DNA from: Clostridium saccharoperbutylacetonicum N1-4(HMT)
Lineage (GTDB): Bacteria > Bacillota > Clostridia > Clostridiales > Clostridiaceae
Length of the DNA: 64,000 bases
NCBI RefSeq assembly: GCF_000340885.1
Contig: NC_020291.1
Coordinates: 5,891,501 to 5,955,500 of the forward strand
Reading direction: 5' to 3'
Shown here: positions 19,487 to 28,575 of the stretch, one piece after another
How positions within the stretch are numbered: position 1 is the stretch's first letter
Layout: each line of letters begins with the position of its first letter
The notes under the pieces: model-generated
Seen by the model: only the letters and a program-made list of their open reading frames with translations
The model's database searches: none
Told to the model about the DNA's origin: nothing
Program-made: the position numbers and the translations under genes

Positions 19487-21364
19487 TTATACCTTAATAT
19501 CAATAGCAGAAATAGTTAAATCATTAAAGAAATTTCTGCAGTTAACTAAATCTACAGGTTTTTCTTTGGTCGATACATGAATATTCACAAATAATCCAAG
19601 TGTAGACAACCCATCAGCCAATTTATATTTATTATTATTTATAACAGACGTAAATTCATTTTCACATTTTAAATTAACATCGATTTTATTATTTCTAATA
19701 GTTAAATATCCATCTACATCCCCTAAATGTGCAGTTTTAACACTTACAATCATTTTTGCATTAGTAGAATCAATTTTTTTGCCATCTTTTCTGTTATCTT
19801 TTATTATTAATTTGCATGGATATTCTTGAAAATTAGCAGTTATAGGCACATTCACATAATAATATTCATCACTAACCGAATTAAATACTTTGATGTCACT
19901 GATATTTGCTTTTAATAAATTCATTACCTTCTCATATCCATCTTGTTTTAATTCTGTTTTATCGATTAAATCCTTAACTATGTCTCTTATGTTATTAATC
20001 TTATCCTTCATTTCATATACTATTCCATCTTTACCACTTGAATTACTTTTTAACAAAAACTCCTGATTGTTTAATTTACTTACTACATCTTTCATAGCAT
20101 TATTTTCTACTTCTTTTGGTTGAATAGTATTTGGCATATTTCCTTGATTGTCATCTTTTCTATTTACTAATTCAGTAATTTTCTTATACTCATCATCTGT
20201 TAACTTTACTTCTCTACCCTCAATATTACTTAATAAATTTTCTAATTTTGATTTATTAGTTGATTCAATAAGTTTTTCAGCTTGAGTCTTAGGTGTATTA
20301 TCTGCAATAATATTATCTCCAATTGTATCTTTAATTAATTTTACTATTTCCTTATCATCCAACTTTTCTATTAATGATGTAGGAATATTGCTTTTTTCTG
20401 TATTAAGATTAACATTTTCATTTCCAGCTCTTTTTTGAATTAAATCTAATTCACTATCTTCACTTCCTGTTAATGTTCTTAAAACATCTAATACATTTAT
20501 TTTTTTAGTTAACGGATCATTTTCATTGTAAATTTTTGATGCAAATGCTGTATGAGAATCTACCGTACTTCTAACTACTTCAGAGCCTTTATCAAATAAT
20601 TTACCATTTATAAAAGATTCATTAATCTTATTTTCTTTTGTTTTATCTGAAAACTCTAAGGAATTCAATGAATTGCTAATTCTCTTAAGAATTTGTTCAA
20701 TTGTAGCATCTCCTTTAAATACCTTATTAAAACTATTTATATTTTCTTCTGAAAAATCCAAGTTATTTTCTATAAAAGCAAGTATATCCCCAGAAGACAT
20801 TTTTTTAAATTCGTCAAAAAACTTAGTTAGCACTTCCTTAACAGCTTGCCCCTCAGAACTATCAACAGCTATTCCTTTACTTTGTAGGTATGTTTTAATA
20901 AACGAATCTATTTCTTTAGGATTGGCATTAACTTTTTCATTAAATTGAATTAAGCCTTTTATTTCATTTATATTCTCTCTAGTTAAAGATATATTATGTT
21001 TAACCATGTTTTTCAAAATATCAATATCATCTTTTGAAAGTCCTTCTTTCTCAATAACTTCTTGGAAGTTCTCGTCTCCACTTACTTCATCATCTACAGT
21101 ATCTTGTACCAATTTTAATTTTAATTTCCCATTTTCAAAGCCATCTACTTGAAACTTTACTAATTTTAAATCGTCTAAATCAACATTTCCATTAAGCTCT
21201 GCAATAAATTGCCATCCATCTGATAATCTTATTGTTATGTCTTTTCCGTTTCCTTTATCAACAACTCTTCCTGTAAAACGCTCTCCTACTTCAAAAGTTA
21301 GTTTGCTAGAAATTTTCTTAGTATTTGTATTATATCCATTATTTATATTCCAAATTCCTGGCAT
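19487..21364 (-). CDS. FliK-like flagellar hook-length control protein (YlqG type)
   Basis: The 625-residue product starts at ATG 21364, which follows TAGGGGAG; a longer reading from 21397 is unsupported. The long middle region is hydrophilic, Lys/Asn/Glu-rich and low in structure, as in FliK. The C-terminal 130 residues (YYYVNVPITANFQEYPCKLII, KTAHLGDVDGYLTI, ADGLSTLGLFVNIHV) have the feel of the hook-length control C-terminal domain. It is encoded just upstream of the FlhB-like gene. The pair may modulate export specificity; the assignment is moderate. Confidence 0.68.
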   Translation of the reverse strand: MPGIWNINNGYNTNTKKISSKLTFEVGERFTGRVVDKGNGKDITIRLSDGWQFIAELNGNVDLDDLKLVKFQVDGFENGKLKLKLVQDTVDDEVSGDENFQEVIEKEGLSKDDIDILKNMVKHNISLTRENINEIKGLIQFNEKVNANPKEIDSFIKTYLQSKGIAVDSSEGQAVKEVLTKFFDEFKKMSSGDILAFIENNLDFSEENINSFNKVFKGDATIEQILKRISNSLNSLEFSDKTKENKINESFINGKLFDKGSEVVRSTVDSHTAFASKIYNENDPLTKKINVLDVLRTLTGSEDSELDLIQKRAGNENVNLNTEKSNIPTSLIEKLDDKEIVKLIKDTIGDNIIADNTPKTQAEKLIESTNKSKLENLLSNIEGREVKLTDDEYKKITELVNRKDDNQGNMPNTIQPKEVENNAMKDVVSKLNNQEFLLKSNSSGKDGIVYEMKDKINNIRDIVKDLIDKTELKQDGYEKVMNLLKANISDIKVFNSVSDEYYYVNVPITANFQEYPCKLIIKDNRKDGKKIDSTNAKMIVSVKTAHLGDVDGYLTIRNNKIDVNLKCENEFTSVINNNKYKLADGLSTLGLFVNIHVSTKEKPVDLVNCRNFFNDLTISAIDIKV

Positions 21365-21615
21365 ATCTTTTTCTCCCCTACTAATTATTACTTCCACTTT
21401 ATTCTATTATAATTATCGTACGAAAAAAGCACAAATTAACTACGTTTAAAAGTTAATCTTATTGAATATTTATATAAATTTATATTTTATGTATTTAGTT
21501 ATAAGACATATTCTCATTATATATGTTACAATTGTCAATCTTCAATTATTTAAAACACTTTTGCTTATTTTTAAATTTTAATTGTATTGTAACATACATA
21601 ACTCCTATCATTAGT

Positions 21616-22686
21616 CTATTTATAATCTTTTGCTTCTTCTTCCCCATCTAGTACTCTAGTTACTCCTTCAGCTAATGCAAGCATTTCATCTTCTCCTGGG
21701 TAGATTACTATAGGTGCTATAAATCTTACCTTTTCACTAATAAAATTTACGATAGGTTTTCCATAAGCCATACCACCAGTTAAAATAATGGCATCTACCT
21801 TTCCATTAAGAACTACTGCAGCTGCACCTATATCTTTAGCAACTTGATATCCCATAGCATCGTGAACTAGCTTTGCTTTTTCATCTCCATCTAATGCAGC
21901 ATTTTCTACGATTCTTGCATCATTTGTATTAAGATAAGCTACAAAGCCACCTTTACCTGTTATTTTCTTTAGTATTTCTTCTAGCGTATATCTGCCACTA
22001 AAACACATTCTAGCTAAATCGCCAGCTGGAACACCTCCACTTCTTTCTGGTGAAAATGCTCCTTCACCATCAAGAGCATTATTTACATCAATTATTCTTC
22101 CTCTTTTATGTGCTCCTACTGAAACTCCTCCACCCATATGCGCCACAATAACATTAATATCTTCATAATTCAAACCAGATTCCTTTGCATATTTTTTAGC
22201 TACTGCCTTTTGATTTAGTGCATGAAAAATGCTTTTTCTTGGCAACTCTGGAATGCCTGATAATCTTGCTATATCATCCATTTCATCAACAACTACTGGA
22301 TCAACTATAAATGCAGTTTTCCCAATAGAATTTGCAATTTCATTTGCTATAATAGCACCAAGATTAGATGCATGCTCGCCTCTTATACTTTCTTTTAAAT
22401 CCTTTAACATATTTTCATTTACTCTATATGTTCCACTCAAAATTGGCTTTAAAAGCCCTCCTCTACCTACTATCGCATCTAAATTCTGTATATCTATTTT
22501 GTTATTTTCTAATGTTTTTAATATTACTTCTGTTCTAAAGTTTTGTTGATCAAAAATATGTTCAAACTTTCCAATTTCTTCTGCAGAATGTCTTAATGTT
22601 TCTCCAAAAATCTCTCTTCCACCATTATACACAGATATTTTTGTTGATGTAGATCCTGGATTTATTATCAATAATTTATAACTCAC
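21616..22686 (-). CDS. buk: Butyrate kinase
   Basis: The 356-residue acetate/butyrate kinase family member opens with [16 protein letters not shown] and carries [25 protein letters not shown] and [13 protein letters not shown]. It interconverts butyryl phosphate and ADP with butyrate and ATP. The start is GTG 22686, directly behind AAAGGAGG at 7 nt; an upstream ATG reading lacks a site. No phosphotransbutyrylase (ptb) gene is adjacent, unlike the usual ptb-buk operon. It may be a second copy or may act on branched-chain acyl phosphates. Confidence 0.95.
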   Translation of the reverse strand: MSYKLLIINPGSTSTKISVYNGGREIFGETLRHSAEEIGKFEHIFDQQNFRTEVILKTLENNKIDIQNLDAIVGRGGLLKPILSGTYRVNENMLKDLKESIRGEHASNLGAIIANEIANSIGKTAFIVDPVVVDEMDDIARLSGIPELPRKSIFHALNQKAVAKKYAKESGLNYEDINVIVAHMGGGVSVGAHKRGRIIDVNNALDGEGAFSPERSGGVPAGDLARMCFSGRYTLEEILKKITGKGGFVAYLNTNDARIVENAALDGDEKAKLVHDAMGYQVAKDIGAAAVVLNGKVDAIILTGGMAYGKPIVNFISEKVRFIAPIVIYPGEDEMLALAEGVTRVLDGEEEAKDYK

Positions 22687-22895
22687 ATATTTTCCTCCTT
22701 TAAATTTTATATTATAAATATTCCCATATGTATATATAATTAAACATTTCAAAATTAAAAAGCATATTATATTGTAAGAGAAATTTTATATATACAATTT
22801 CCAATCCTTTGAAATAAAAAAAGGCTACGCCAACAAAATTGGTTTCGCCAATTAAATAAATAATTAATTATTAATAACTCACCTTATTAAACGCC

Positions 22896-23123
22896 TTACT
22901 TATATCCCTTCTCTTTATCCAAAGCTTCATCTTTAATTTCTTTTCTCATAGCCTCTAGAGCTTCCTCTCTTCTTTCATTCTTTTCTTCTAATGTTTGCTT
23001 CATTTTAGAGTCATCTGTTTTAGCTATCATTTCATCGGCAAGTTCACAATTTAAAATTGTTTTATCAATATTATATTGAATTCTATCCACATTGTCTCTT
23101 CTATCATCTGGTTTGTTCTTCAT
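22896..23123 (-). CDS. tlp: Small acid-soluble spore protein Tlp
   Basis: The 75-residue product matches the Tlp family over its full length: KPDDRRDNVDRIQYNIDKT, ELADEMIAKTDD and RREEALEAMRKEIKDEALD. In this family the protein is made in the forespore and found in dormant spores. It is expected to be controlled by a forespore sigma factor. I could not define a convincing promoter in the 200 bp upstream. A weak hairpin with a T run lies near 22820-22860. Confidence 0.92.
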   Translation of the reverse strand: MKNKPDDRRDNVDRIQYNIDKTILNCELADEMIAKTDDSKMKQTLEEKNERREEALEAMRKEIKDEALDKEKGYK

Positions 23124-23329
23124 AATATCATATCTCCTTTTCTACTGTAATTTTGTTTTTTAATTTGAAACTACAAGAAATTATATTTTCATAGTCATGA
23201 ACTTTTCTTTTGTATTATGCTCAAACAAATAATTTATTATGTAGAATCATTTAATTTTCAATTACATTTATTTGCCACACATTAATAAGTTTACGAGTGT
23301 AATACTAATACAGTTAGGAGGTGATGATT

Positions 23330-23518
23330 ATGAATGGAAATTTAGCCCCACATGAAGCAATTGAGGTCAGAGAATACATAAGTCAAGAGATGTTAGATAT
23401 AAAAAAAATTAGTGCGAGCATAAATATGGTTAATGATGCTGAATTAAAAAATTATATGCAGGATTCAATAGCATCAAAAAAAACTGCTTTGCAAAACATA
23501 CAGTCCTCATTATCTTAA
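23330..23518 (+). CDS. Small spore-coat-associated protein, copy 1 of the duplicated unit
   Basis: The 62-residue product (NGNLAPHEAIEVREYISQEM, MQDSIASKKTALQNIQ) is nearly all helical. It is clearly a paralog of the product at 23855-24064 (NLAPHEMLELRELMDSNI). AGGAGG at 23316-23321 sits 8 nt before ATG 23330; upstream GTG and ATG codons overlap the site. It is the first gene of a four-gene coat cluster. LAPHE-type short proteins commonly accompany CotF-like genes in Clostridia. Confidence 0.75.
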   Translation: MNGNLAPHEAIEVREYISQEMLDIKKISASINMVNDAELKNYMQDSIASKKTALQNIQSSLS

Positions 23519-23550
23519 AAATATTTTTAAATAGAAAGGAGTAATTCTAA

Positions 23551-23823
23551 ATGCCACAAAATAGTACTACCTTAACAGAAAAGGACATTGCACTTGACTT
23601 AATTACAAGTTCAAAGACAACAATAACAACCTTATCTAAAACATTAACAGAAGCAACAAATCCACAACTAAGGGAAACTCTAAAAAACCAACTCACTGCT
23701 TGTGTCAACTCTCATTACAGACTTTCAGATATATCAATTAATAAAGGTTGGTACAATGCTCATCTAGATGCAGAGCAGCAATTACAACAAGATTTATCAA
23801 CTATCAACTCTATTACTCAATAA
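23551..23823 (+). CDS. CotF-like spore coat protein, copy 1
   Basis: The 90-residue product has the coat-F-like signature LTEKDIALDLITSSKTTITTLSK...NPQLRETLKNQL...HYRLSDISINKGWYNA. It is a helical protein expected in the mother-cell-made spore coat. AGAAAGGAG precedes the ATG. A paralog lies at 24085-24384. Confidence 0.85.
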   Translation: MPQNSTTLTEKDIALDLITSSKTTITTLSKTLTEATNPQLRETLKNQLTACVNSHYRLSDISINKGWYNAHLDAEQQLQQDLSTINSITQ

Positions 23824-23854
23824 TTATCACATATATTACATCGGAGGTGAACTC

Positions 23855-24064
23855 ATGAATAACAAAAATAACCTAGCACCCCATGAAATGCTTGAATTAA
23901 GAGAATTAATGGATTCAAATATTGTTGGTGTAAAAAAATTACAGGCTAATATGAAGATGATTGAAGATGATGAATTAAAATCTTTTATGGAACATTGTCT
24001 AGATAGCAAAAAAGAAAATATAAATTCTGTTCAAAATTTCATTGAAAGCAATTTTAATATTTAA
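23855..24064 (+). CDS. Small spore-coat-associated protein, copy 2
   Basis: The 69-residue product starts at ATG 23855 after CGGAGGTGA. The motif NLAPHEMLELRELMDSN, VGVKKLQANMKMIEDDELKSFM and the C-terminal SKKENINSVQNF align with the product at 23330-23518. The first-and-third, second-and-fourth similarity shows a tandem duplication of a two-gene unit. Confidence 0.78.
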   Translation: MNNKNNLAPHEMLELRELMDSNIVGVKKLQANMKMIEDDELKSFMEHCLDSKKENINSVQNFIESNFNI

Positions 24065-24084
24065 TATAATAGGAGGTTTCCACT

Positions 24085-24384
24085 ATGTCTTTTTTAGATA
24101 ACTTATTTGGAAATGATAATGCCGCACTAACAGAAAAAGATATCGCTCAAGATATACTCAAAGATTCAAAATTTGCTGTAACATCATTAGCTTCTGCTGC
24201 AGCAGAAGCAATTAATCCTGAACTTAGAGATATGTTAAGAACTCAATTAGATAAAGCTGTAAGCGATCATTTTGAATTATCAGATATGATTGTAGATAGA
24301 GGCTGGTATCCTGCCAAGGATGAACCTATAGAACAGCTTAGAAATGAATATGAAATTTCTCAAAAATTAAGTGAAAATTCTTAA
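24085..24384 (+). CDS. CotF-like spore coat protein, copy 2
   Basis: The 99-residue product shows AALTEKDIAQDILKDSKFAV, NPELRDMLRTQLDKAVSDHFELSD and DRGWYPA, the coat-F pattern. It is closely related to the gene at 23551. It has an added N-terminal MSFLDNLFGND segment. AGGAGG precedes the ATG. Confidence 0.87.
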   Translation: MSFLDNLFGNDNAALTEKDIAQDILKDSKFAVTSLASAAAEAINPELRDMLRTQLDKAVSDHFELSDMIVDRGWYPAKDEPIEQLRNEYEISQKLSENS

Positions 24385-24414
24385 TAAAAAGAGAAATAAT
24401 TGACACAGCTTTTA

Positions 24415-24478
24415 CAGTTTACAGTTATCAATTGAAGTAGAAATCCCTAACAGGATTTCCCCCCTCAACTGTAAACTG
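24415..24478. repeat. Nested inverted-repeat element (CAGTTTACAGTT arms)
   Basis: CAGTTTACAGTT at 24415-24426 is exactly complementary to AACTGTAAACTG at 24467-24478. Inside is a second inverted repeat GAAATCC / GGATTTC. Arms of the same sequence occur at 3798-3823, 34852-34909 and 56775-56830. It lies between the convergent coat and YciI-like genes and could also stop transcription. Confidence 0.7.
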
Positions 24479-24505
24479 TACATTGTTAACTGCAAATATA
24501 TGCCC

Positions 24506-24790
24506 CTAAATAAATTCTTCAAAACCATCTTTATATTTCGTTGGTATAAATTCTATTATTTCATATTTAGCTATATCCTTCTTATAAAAAGGATCTTCCT
24601 TAATTATTGAATTTATTTCTTCTTTATCTTTCCCACAAGATAATATTATTCCTCCGGTTCTTGGATTTTGCCTTCCTGAACATATAAATTTATTCAATGA
24701 ATAATATTTTTCTAGAAAAACAACATGGTCGTCCAAATATTTTTCAACTTCCTCCATAGATTTTTGATATCTTAAAATTACTAGAAACAT
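24506..24790 (-). CDS. YciI-like (YCII-related) protein
   Basis: The 94-residue product has the ferredoxin-like YCII layout: FLVILRYQKSMEEVEKYLDDHVVFLEKYY, SGRQNPRTGGIIL and EDPFYKKDIAKYEIIEFIP. Members are small enzymes or ligand-binding proteins of mostly unknown role. The ribosome binding site GAGGAGGG overlaps the original end of the acetyltransferase reading frame upstream, suggesting translational coupling before that gene was damaged. Confidence 0.85.
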   Translation of the reverse strand: MFLVILRYQKSMEEVEKYLDDHVVFLEKYYSLNKFICSGRQNPRTGGIILSCGKDKEEINSIIKEDPFYKKDIAKYEIIEFIPTKYKDGFEEFI

Positions 24791-24803
24791 ATAGTTACCC
24801 TCC

Positions 24804-25267
24804 TCAACTATTCTTATTTATTTCTTCTAAAATCATAATTCTTTTATAAAATCCATATTTTTCATAAAATCTTAATACTTCTTCATTCCCATCTATAACA
24901 CCTATTCTCCTTGTTTTGCTTTATTTTTATATAACCATTCCAGAGCATTTTTCATTAATTTATCTCCTAAATCTAATTTACGGTATTCATAAGCCACAAA
25001 AATCGAATCTATTTCTCCTTCTAATCCTTTATTTATACTACTAATACAATATCCTACATACATTTCTGCTTTCTTTATTAGAGCTATGTTAACACCTAAA
25101 ACAGTGTCATTTAGAAATTTCTCCTTTCTAGCTTCAAAATTAAAACTTTTATATCTATTCTTAAAATAATTTGATTGTTTCTCATGCTGCTTATTTAATT
25201 GTTCCCATAATGGTTTGACTAAATCTAGTAATTCTGCTCCACCACTTTTTAATTCAAAATCCTCCAT
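24804..25267 (-). pseudogene. GNAT acetyltransferase with frameshift near its C-terminus
   Basis: The intact frame from ATG 25267 (MEDFELKSGG, after GGGGGG) runs to a stop at 24902-24904 after KNKAKQGE. The missing end is present in another frame down to TGA 24804-24806. It reads IGVIDGNEEVLRFYEKYGF, the classic last strand and helix of GNAT enzymes. A single indel near 24905-24920 explains this. It may be a real mutation or a sequencing error. The enzyme would transfer an acetyl group from acetyl-CoA to an unknown amine. It is divergent from the MocR gene, which might have regulated it. Confidence 0.85.
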
Positions 25268-25375
25268 AGTTATTTCCCCCCCAAAAAATATATGTGCTAC
25301 AATTAAAGTGTAAATCAGTACAAAATTCAATTCAATAATTGAAAAATGAAATTGTACTAGTACACGAGGTGAATC

Positions 25376-26719
25376 ATGAGTAAATATGAAGCTATAATCA
25401 ATTTTATTAATTATGAAATTAACAACAAAAATATTACATATGGTGAAAAAATGCCAACAATTAGAGAATTATCAGAAAAATTCAATTGCAGCAAGCAAAC
25501 CGTTGTCCATGCTTATGAAATAATGCAAAAAAATCATATAATTTATTCTAGACCTCAAAGTGGCTATTATTTAATTGATAAAAAAGAACTTTATATAAAT
25601 GATTTTAATAAAATTATAGACTTTTCATCTGGTTCTCCTGATGAAAGCATTCTAGATTATAAAGAATTCCAGCATTGTTTAAATCAAGCTATAGAGATAC
25701 ACAAAGCTACTCTTTTTAATTATTCTTCTCCTAAAGGACTTCCTGATTTAATTTTTACTTTAAAAACATATTTTGAAAATTATCAGATATTTTGTTCTTT
25801 AGACGACATTTATATTACATCAGGTTCTCAGCAAGCTATCAATATACTCTGTAGTATGCCTTTTCCCAATGGAAAAAGTAATGTACTTGTTGAACAGCCA
25901 ACTTATCACGGTACTTTAAAAGCTTTAGAAACGACTAAAACTCCAATAATTGGGATTGAAAGAAAGTTTGATAGTCTAGACCTAAAAGAACTAGAAAAAA
26001 AATTCGCATATGGAAATATTAAATGTTTTTATACAATTCCTCGTTTTAGTAATCCTCTTGGAATAAGCTACACAAATAATGAGAAAAAACAAATCATAAT
26101 GTTAGCTGAAAAATATGATGTTTATATTGTTGAAGATGATTATCTTGCTGATTTAGAGATTAAAAACAATTCATATCCAATGTATTATACTGATACATCA
26201 TCTAAGGTTATATATATTAAAAGTTTTTCAAAGATACTCCTCCCGGGCCTTAGAATTGCAGCTGTCGTACTTCCAAAACTTTTAAGAAATACATTTGAAG
26301 AATATAAGAAATGGACAGATTTAAATACCTCTGTTTTATCTCAAGGTGCTTTGGATATTTATATAAAAAGTGGAATATTTAATTCTAATAATAAGACAAT
26401 AAGAACAACATATTCTGAACGAATGGATGCGTTACGGAAAGTTTCAAGTGAAATTATACTTCCACAAATAAAATGGCACATACCAGACACTGGATTCTAT
26501 TCGTGTATTGAATTTTTAAATAATATAAATATTGATTGGCTGATTAAGGAATGTGATAAAAAAGATATTCTTATAAAAGGGATGGATAATGCTTATTTAA
26601 AAGATTATTTTAATGGTGATATTTTAAAAATAAGTGTTGGAAATTGCAGTACATCAGATATAGAAAATGGAATACACGAACTTTTGAAAATAATTCAAAT
26701 TTATTATAATAATATTTAA
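25376..26719 (+). CDS. MocR-family (GntR HTH plus aminotransferase fold) regulator
   Basis: The 447-residue protein joins an N-terminal GntR winged helix (residues 1-68; MPTIRELSEKFNCSKQTVVHAYE) to a class I aminotransferase-like domain. The PLP lysine is K286 in KSFSKILLPGLR, with NPLG near 226-229 and VEDDY at 252-256. Such regulators sense amines or amino acids through PLP. It is divergent from the damaged acetyltransferase and YciI-like genes, which are natural candidate targets. The start follows ACGAGGTGA. Confidence 0.92.
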   Translation: MSKYEAIINFINYEINNKNITYGEKMPTIRELSEKFNCSKQTVVHAYEIMQKNHIIYSRPQSGYYLIDKKELYINDFNKIIDFSSGSPDESILDYKEFQHCLNQAIEIHKATLFNYSSPKGLPDLIFTLKTYFENYQIFCSLDDIYITSGSQQAINILCSMPFPNGKSNVLVEQPTYHGTLKALETTKTPIIGIERKFDSLDLKELEKKFAYGNIKCFYTIPRFSNPLGISYTNNEKKQIIMLAEKYDVYIVEDDYLADLEIKNNSYPMYYTDTSSKVIYIKSFSKILLPGLRIAAVVLPKLLRNTFEEYKKWTDLNTSVLSQGALDIYIKSGIFNSNNKTIRTTYSERMDALRKVSSEIILPQIKWHIPDTGFYSCIEFLNNINIDWLIKECDKKDILIKGMDNAYLKDYFNGDILKISVGNCSTSDIENGIHELLKIIQIYYNNI

Positions 26720-26731
26720 CAAATTGAATAC

Positions 26732-26755
26732 AGGCAGTCCCCTAAAGCACTGCCT
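26732..26755 (+). terminator. Terminator after the MocR gene
   Basis: AGGCAGT pairs with ACTGCCT, followed by an AT-rich AATTAAATTTTATTTTC tract. Confidence 0.6.
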
Positions 26756-26862
26756 AATTAAATTTTATTTTCTTAAGATAAAATTCAATTTTTTTACAAA
26801 GCCTCTGAAAGTATAATATAGTTTAAATGTAGTTTTTAAACCTTTTTATTAATTTAAATAAT

Positions 26863-26899
26863 AAAACCCTCACAATACTTTATGTATTGCCAGGATTTT
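26863..26899 (-). terminator. Terminator of tyrS
   Basis: On the minus strand AAAATCCTGGCAATAC pairs with GTATTGTGAGGGTTTT around ATAAA (G-T pairs plus a small mismatch), followed by ATTATTT. It lies 15 bp after the tyrS stop. Confidence 0.8.
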
Positions 26900-26913
26900 A
26901 TCTAGAATAAGGT

Positions 26914-28134
26914 CTATTTCACTTCAATTTTATTATAATTTTTCTTACCTCTCTTTATTAAGGCACTTCCATCTTGGAAATCTGCTTCTTCTAAAGCTCG
27001 TGTCATTTCTATAACTTTTTCACCATTAATTGATAATCCACCTTGTTCAATTAATCTTCTAGCTTCTTTTTTAGATGGAACAATTTTAGTGCTTGCCAGA
27101 ATATCTAAGATCGGTAGTCCAATCTCTTCTTTGCTTATTGTTACAGTTGGAACATTTGACATGTCAGCTCCACCTGCAAATAATGCAACAGCTGCTTCTT
27201 CTGCCTTCTTAGCCTCTTCTTCACCATGAACAAGCTTTGTTATTTCATATGCAAGTACTTTCTTGGCATTATTTATTTCAGCACCTTCAAGAGTTCCTAG
27301 TCTTCTTACTTCATCCATTGGTAAGAATGTTAATAAAGCTAAGCATTTTTCAACATCAGCATCATCTACATTTCTCCAATATTGATAAAAATCATATGGT
27401 GAAGTTTTTTCTGGATCTAACCATAATGCTCCTCCAACAGTTTTACCCATCTTTTGACCTTGGCTATTTGTAAGTAATGTACAAGTCATAGCCATAGCTT
27501 CACCTTGAGCTTTTCTTCTTACAAGTTCAACACCTGCAATCATGTTAGACCATTGGTCGTCTCCACCAAGCTGCATCTTACAATTATATTTTTGATTTAA
27601 TTCATAAAAATCATATCCTTGCATTAACATATAGTTAAATTCTAAAAATGATAATCCTTTTTCTAACCTTTGCTTAAAACATTCAGCTGACAACATTCTG
27701 TTTACTGAAAAATGCACTCCAACTTCTCTTAAGAAATCAACATAGTTAAGGTTTAATAACCAGTCAGCATTATTAGCAAGTATTGCCTTACCATCTGTGA
27801 AGTCTATAAATCTTTCCATTTGTTTCTTTATACTATCAACATTATGCTGAATATCTTCTTTGGTAAGCATCTTTCTCATATCAGTCTTACCACTTGGATC
27901 TCCAACCATAGCTGTTCCACCACCAATTAAAGCTATTGGTCTATGTCCTGCTTTTTGCATATGTGCCATGAACATCATAGCAATAAAATGTCCAACATGC
28001 AAACTATCTGCTGTTGGGTCAAAGCCTATATAAAAAGTTATCTTCTCATTTTCCAATAACTTTCTTGTTTCTTCTTCATGAGTAAATTGTTTTATGTATC
28101 CTCTTTCTAATAGCTCATCTAATACGCTTGCCAT
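26914..28134 (-). CDS. tyrS: Tyrosyl-tRNA synthetase
   Basis: The 406-residue class I enzyme charges tRNA-Tyr. It has [15 protein letters not shown] (HIGH-type HVGH), the [14 protein letters not shown] tyrosine pocket and [11 protein letters not shown] (KMSKS-type). A C-terminal S4-like domain ([20 protein letters not shown]) is present. ATG 28134 follows AGGAGG. No T-box sequence is visible in the 400 bp upstream, unlike leuS, so its control differs or this is a second, uninduced copy. Confidence 0.97.
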   Translation of the reverse strand: MASVLDELLERGYIKQFTHEEETRKLLENEKITFYIGFDPTADSLHVGHFIAMMFMAHMQKAGHRPIALIGGGTAMVGDPSGKTDMRKMLTKEDIQHNVDSIKKQMERFIDFTDGKAILANNADWLLNLNYVDFLREVGVHFSVNRMLSAECFKQRLEKGLSFLEFNYMLMQGYDFYELNQKYNCKMQLGGDDQWSNMIAGVELVRRKAQGEAMAMTCTLLTNSQGQKMGKTVGGALWLDPEKTSPYDFYQYWRNVDDADVEKCLALLTFLPMDEVRRLGTLEGAEINNAKKVLAYEITKLVHGEEEAKKAEEAAVALFAGGADMSNVPTVTISKEEIGLPILDILASTKIVPSKKEARRLIEQGGLSINGEKVIEMTRALEEADFQDGSALIKRGKKNYNKIEVK

Positions 28135-28309
28135 TATAGTACCTCCTAAAAATCTTCTTACTAACACAGTATAATTCAATATATATATATAATTATACTG
28201 TTGTATTACTTTTTGATTATGCGTTAATAACTTTCCAGTATTTTAATCACTTACTATAGTATATCCTCAACCTTAACTTTTGGCAACAATTGAAAACAGT
28301 TAAGGGGTC

Positions 28310-28575
28310 TGCACTTATAAAAAGAGTGGCTATGCCACAATACGGAACTATTATTAAACTTGAAACTTATTAAGATTAAGATATTCTGAAGGAATATCCT
28401 CATTAATCATTCAATATTCAATATTCATCATTAACTCATAACTCATAACTGATTTAAAGTTCCGTATTGCATAAATGATCCGTATTGCAGCATAGCTGCT
28501 CTCTTCATAGGTGCATAGCTGCTCTTTTTATATAAGTTCCGTTGTTGCAGAATAGCTGCTCTTTTTATATGTGTA
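28310..28575. repeat. Cluster of GCAGCATAGCTGCTCTTTTTATA / AAGTTCCGTATTG repeats
   Basis: The 430 bp between tyrS and the LacI-type gene contain no gene. AAGTTCCG-type and GCATAGCTGCTCTTTT units recur at about 28455-28575 (three GCATAGCTGCT-like units: two exact and one GAATAGCTGCT). An inverted copy at 28324-28350 reads AGAGTGGCTATGCCACAATACGGAACT. A further copy lies at 34748-34790. GCAGC-ATA-GCTGC can form a short hairpin before a T run. Confidence 0.65.

Noticed and set aside
23124..23329. Forespore or mother-cell sigma-factor promoters for tlp and the coat genes
   Set aside because: Candidate boxes such as GCATA / CATGACTA had wrong spacing (16 bp), so no promoter is claimed.
28140..28560. 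T-box leader upstream of tyrS
   Set aside because: No GGTGGNACC-type T-box or specifier arrangement is present on the minus strand.
28310..28575. CRISPR array
   Set aside because: Units are irregularly spaced, partly inverted and without unique spacers or cas genes.
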